A stretch of DNA of 7,160 nucleotides from Methylotetracoccus sp. (GTDB lineage Bacteria > Pseudomonadota > Gammaproteobacteria > Methylococcales > Methylococcaceae), in the NCBI GenBank assembly GCA_025458755.1, contig JALORT010000112.1:1-7160 (forward strand), given 5' to 3'. Below, in pieces: positions 6,815 to 7,160 of this stretch. Both the position numbers and the translations under genes were made by a program. Every line of letters begins with the position of its first letter. Position 1 is the first letter of the stretch. The notes under the pieces are model-generated. The model saw nothing but the letters and a program-made list of their open reading frames with translations, searched no databases and was not told the DNA's origin.

Positions 6815-6837
6815 TGCGACGAAGTGTCGCAGTTTTT
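6815..6837 (+). terminator. Compact hairpin plus T run just upstream of the pmoC promoter
   Basis: TGCGAC (6815-6820) and GTCGCA (6826-6831) form a perfect 6-bp stem with a 5-nt loop, followed by G and five T (6833-6837). The T run ends one base before the -35 box of the pmoC promoter candidate (6839). It could stop readthrough from fhc, or the dyad could be an operator for a regulator of the pmo promoter; sequence alone does not decide. Confidence 0.45.
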
Positions 6838-6838
6838 C

Positions 6839-6867
6839 TTGACAAGGGTTGGATCGGTAAATAGACT
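6839..6867 (+). promoter_or_regulatory. Sigma70-type promoter candidate for pmoC
   Basis: A perfect TTGACA (6839-6844) is followed after 17 bp by TAGACT (6862-6867, 4 of 6 matches to TATAAT). Transcription would start near 6874, about 170 nt before the pmoC ATG. A sigma70-type promoter before pmoC is known in Methylococcus. A second TTGACA at 6785-6790 has no fitting -10 box. Confidence 0.6.
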
Positions 6868-6884
6868 GCTGCTCCACCGAGGGA

Positions 6885-6930
6885 TGCGGGGGATTTCCGG
6901 CGGGTCGTGCGGGGGATTTCCGGCGGGTCG
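6885..6930 (+). repeat. Perfect 23-bp tandem duplication in the pmoC leader
   Basis: Two identical, directly adjoining 23-bp copies occupy 6885-6907 and 6908-6930; each contains GGGGGATTTCCGGCGGG. They lie just downstream of the inferred pmoC transcription start, so they should be in the mRNA leader. Because 23 is not a multiple of three they are unlikely to be coding. Each copy has a run of five G and a run of three G, so together they present four G runs with loops of 9, 6 and 9 nt. Confidence 0.95.
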
Positions 6931-7029
6931 GCGCGAGTCGGTTCGTTGGGGACGCAGAAAGAGCAGGACGCTGAGGTCGAGCCGGATTCCGGGCGTGGTG
7001 TTCGGGGTTCGGGTTAACAACACACACTT

Positions 7030-7035
7030 GGAGGT
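7030..7035 (+). promoter_or_regulatory. Strong ribosome binding site of pmoC
   Basis: GGAGGT stands 7 nt before the ATG at 7043, in an A/T-rich setting (TTAATTT). It is the best Shine-Dalgarno in the window, fitting a protein made in very large amounts, and it fixes the pmoC start. Confidence 0.85.
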
Positions 7036-7042
7036 TTAATTT

Positions 7043-7160
7043 ATGGCTGCAACAACTTTAGGCGGCGTAGCGGCGGCGGAAAAGCCGTTGTTGGATGTGA
7101 AGTGGCTGACGTTTGCGTTGGCGATCTACACCGTGTTCTACATGTGGGTGCGTTGGTACG
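7043..7160 (+). CDS. pmoC: Particulate methane monooxygenase subunit C, N-terminal part
   Basis: Only 39 codons are inside the window. They read MAATTLGGVAAAEKPLLD (1-18), then VKWLTFALAIYTVFYMWVRW (19-38), the beginning of the first membrane-associated segment. As I recall it, PmoC of Methylococcus capsulatus begins almost identically (MAATTIGGAAAAEAPLLD, then KWLTFALAIYTVFYLWVRWY), so the family call is firm although the fragment is short. PmoC is an integral membrane subunit of the copper enzyme that oxidises methane to methanol, and pmoA and pmoB would be expected to follow outside the window. The gene has its own promoter candidate, long leader and strong ribosome binding site. From 39 residues I cannot exclude a divergent paralogue of the same family, but the close N-terminus argues for the canonical type. 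Confidence 0.93.
   Translation, partial: MAATTLGGVAAAEKPLLDVKWLTFALAIYTVFYMWVRWY

Larger units (their letters stand above)
6589..7042. other. Gene-free region between the fhc operon and pmoC
   Basis: No protein gene is supported in these 454 bp. A plus-strand frame from 6800 to 7039 lacks family similarity and crosses the promoter candidate and the repeat. The first part (about 6680-6840) is rich in T runs and hairpins that look like transcription terminators. The second part (about 6839-7042) holds a sigma70-like promoter, a 23-bp tandem repeat, and a G-rich leader ending in the pmoC ribosome binding site. A further inverted repeat of 9 bp (6621-6629 with 6655-6663, 25-nt loop) lies just after fhcC but has no T run directly behind it. 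Confidence 0.7.

Noticed and set aside
6800..7039. Plus-strand open frame of 79 codons ending just before pmoC
   Set aside because: It covers the promoter hairpin, promoter and a 23-bp repeat that would change frame between copies; no ribosome binding site or family similarity.
1..7160. CRISPR array, tRNA, rRNA, insertion sequence or attachment site
   Set aside because: No spaced repeat series, no cloverleaf or rRNA-like stretch, no transposase motif and no terminal inverted repeats were seen. The only tandem repeat is the 23-bp pair in the pmoC leader.

Overview
The window looks like a piece of the chromosome of a gammaproteobacterial (type I / type X, Methylococcaceae-like) methanotroph. 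The evidence is a high-GC background, a complete operon for the four-subunit formyltransferase/hydrolase complex (Fhc) of the tetrahydromethanopterin (H4MPT) C1 pathway, a cofactor-biosynthesis pair transcribed away from it, and the start of a particulate methane monooxygenase operon. The first 39 residues of the last gene closely resemble PmoC of Methylococcus capsulatus as I remember it. That comparison is from memory, not from a search.

Layout. Minus strand, 1-1578: an ATP-grasp enzyme (5' part only, running off the left edge) lies downstream of a beta-RFAP synthase (mptG), the first committed enzyme of H4MPT synthesis. A 292-bp divergent intergenic region (1579-1870) carries one sigma70-like promoter candidate on each strand, each with a 17-bp spacer. 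Plus strand, 1871-6588: fhcB, fhcA, fhcD and fhcC, tightly packed with gaps of 17 bp, a 4-bp ATGA overlap, and 22 bp, so almost certainly one operon. A 454-bp gene-free gap (6589-7042) holds three successive hairpin-plus-T-run structures, a good -35/-10 pair (TTGACA-17-TAGACT), and a long G-rich leader with a perfect 23-bp tandem duplication. Then pmoC begins at 7043 after a strong Shine-Dalgarno and runs off the right edge.

How the genes work together. PmoCAB oxidises methane to methanol, which is oxidised to formaldehyde by enzymes outside this window. Formaldehyde is carried on H4MPT, whose synthesis starts with MptG and may involve the ATP-grasp enzyme. Fhc then moves the formyl group from formyl-H4MPT to a methanofuran-type carrier (FhcD) and hydrolyses it to formate (FhcA). 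FhcB and FhcC are the structural descendants of the archaeal formylmethanofuran dehydrogenase subunits. FhcB here has lost the cysteine pattern and the Cys-His active-site pair expected for iron-sulfur and molybdenum/tungsten chemistry, consistent with a hydrolase and not a redox enzyme.

I see no wholly new system. The least explained DNA is the fhc-pmoC intergenic region and the pmoC leader.
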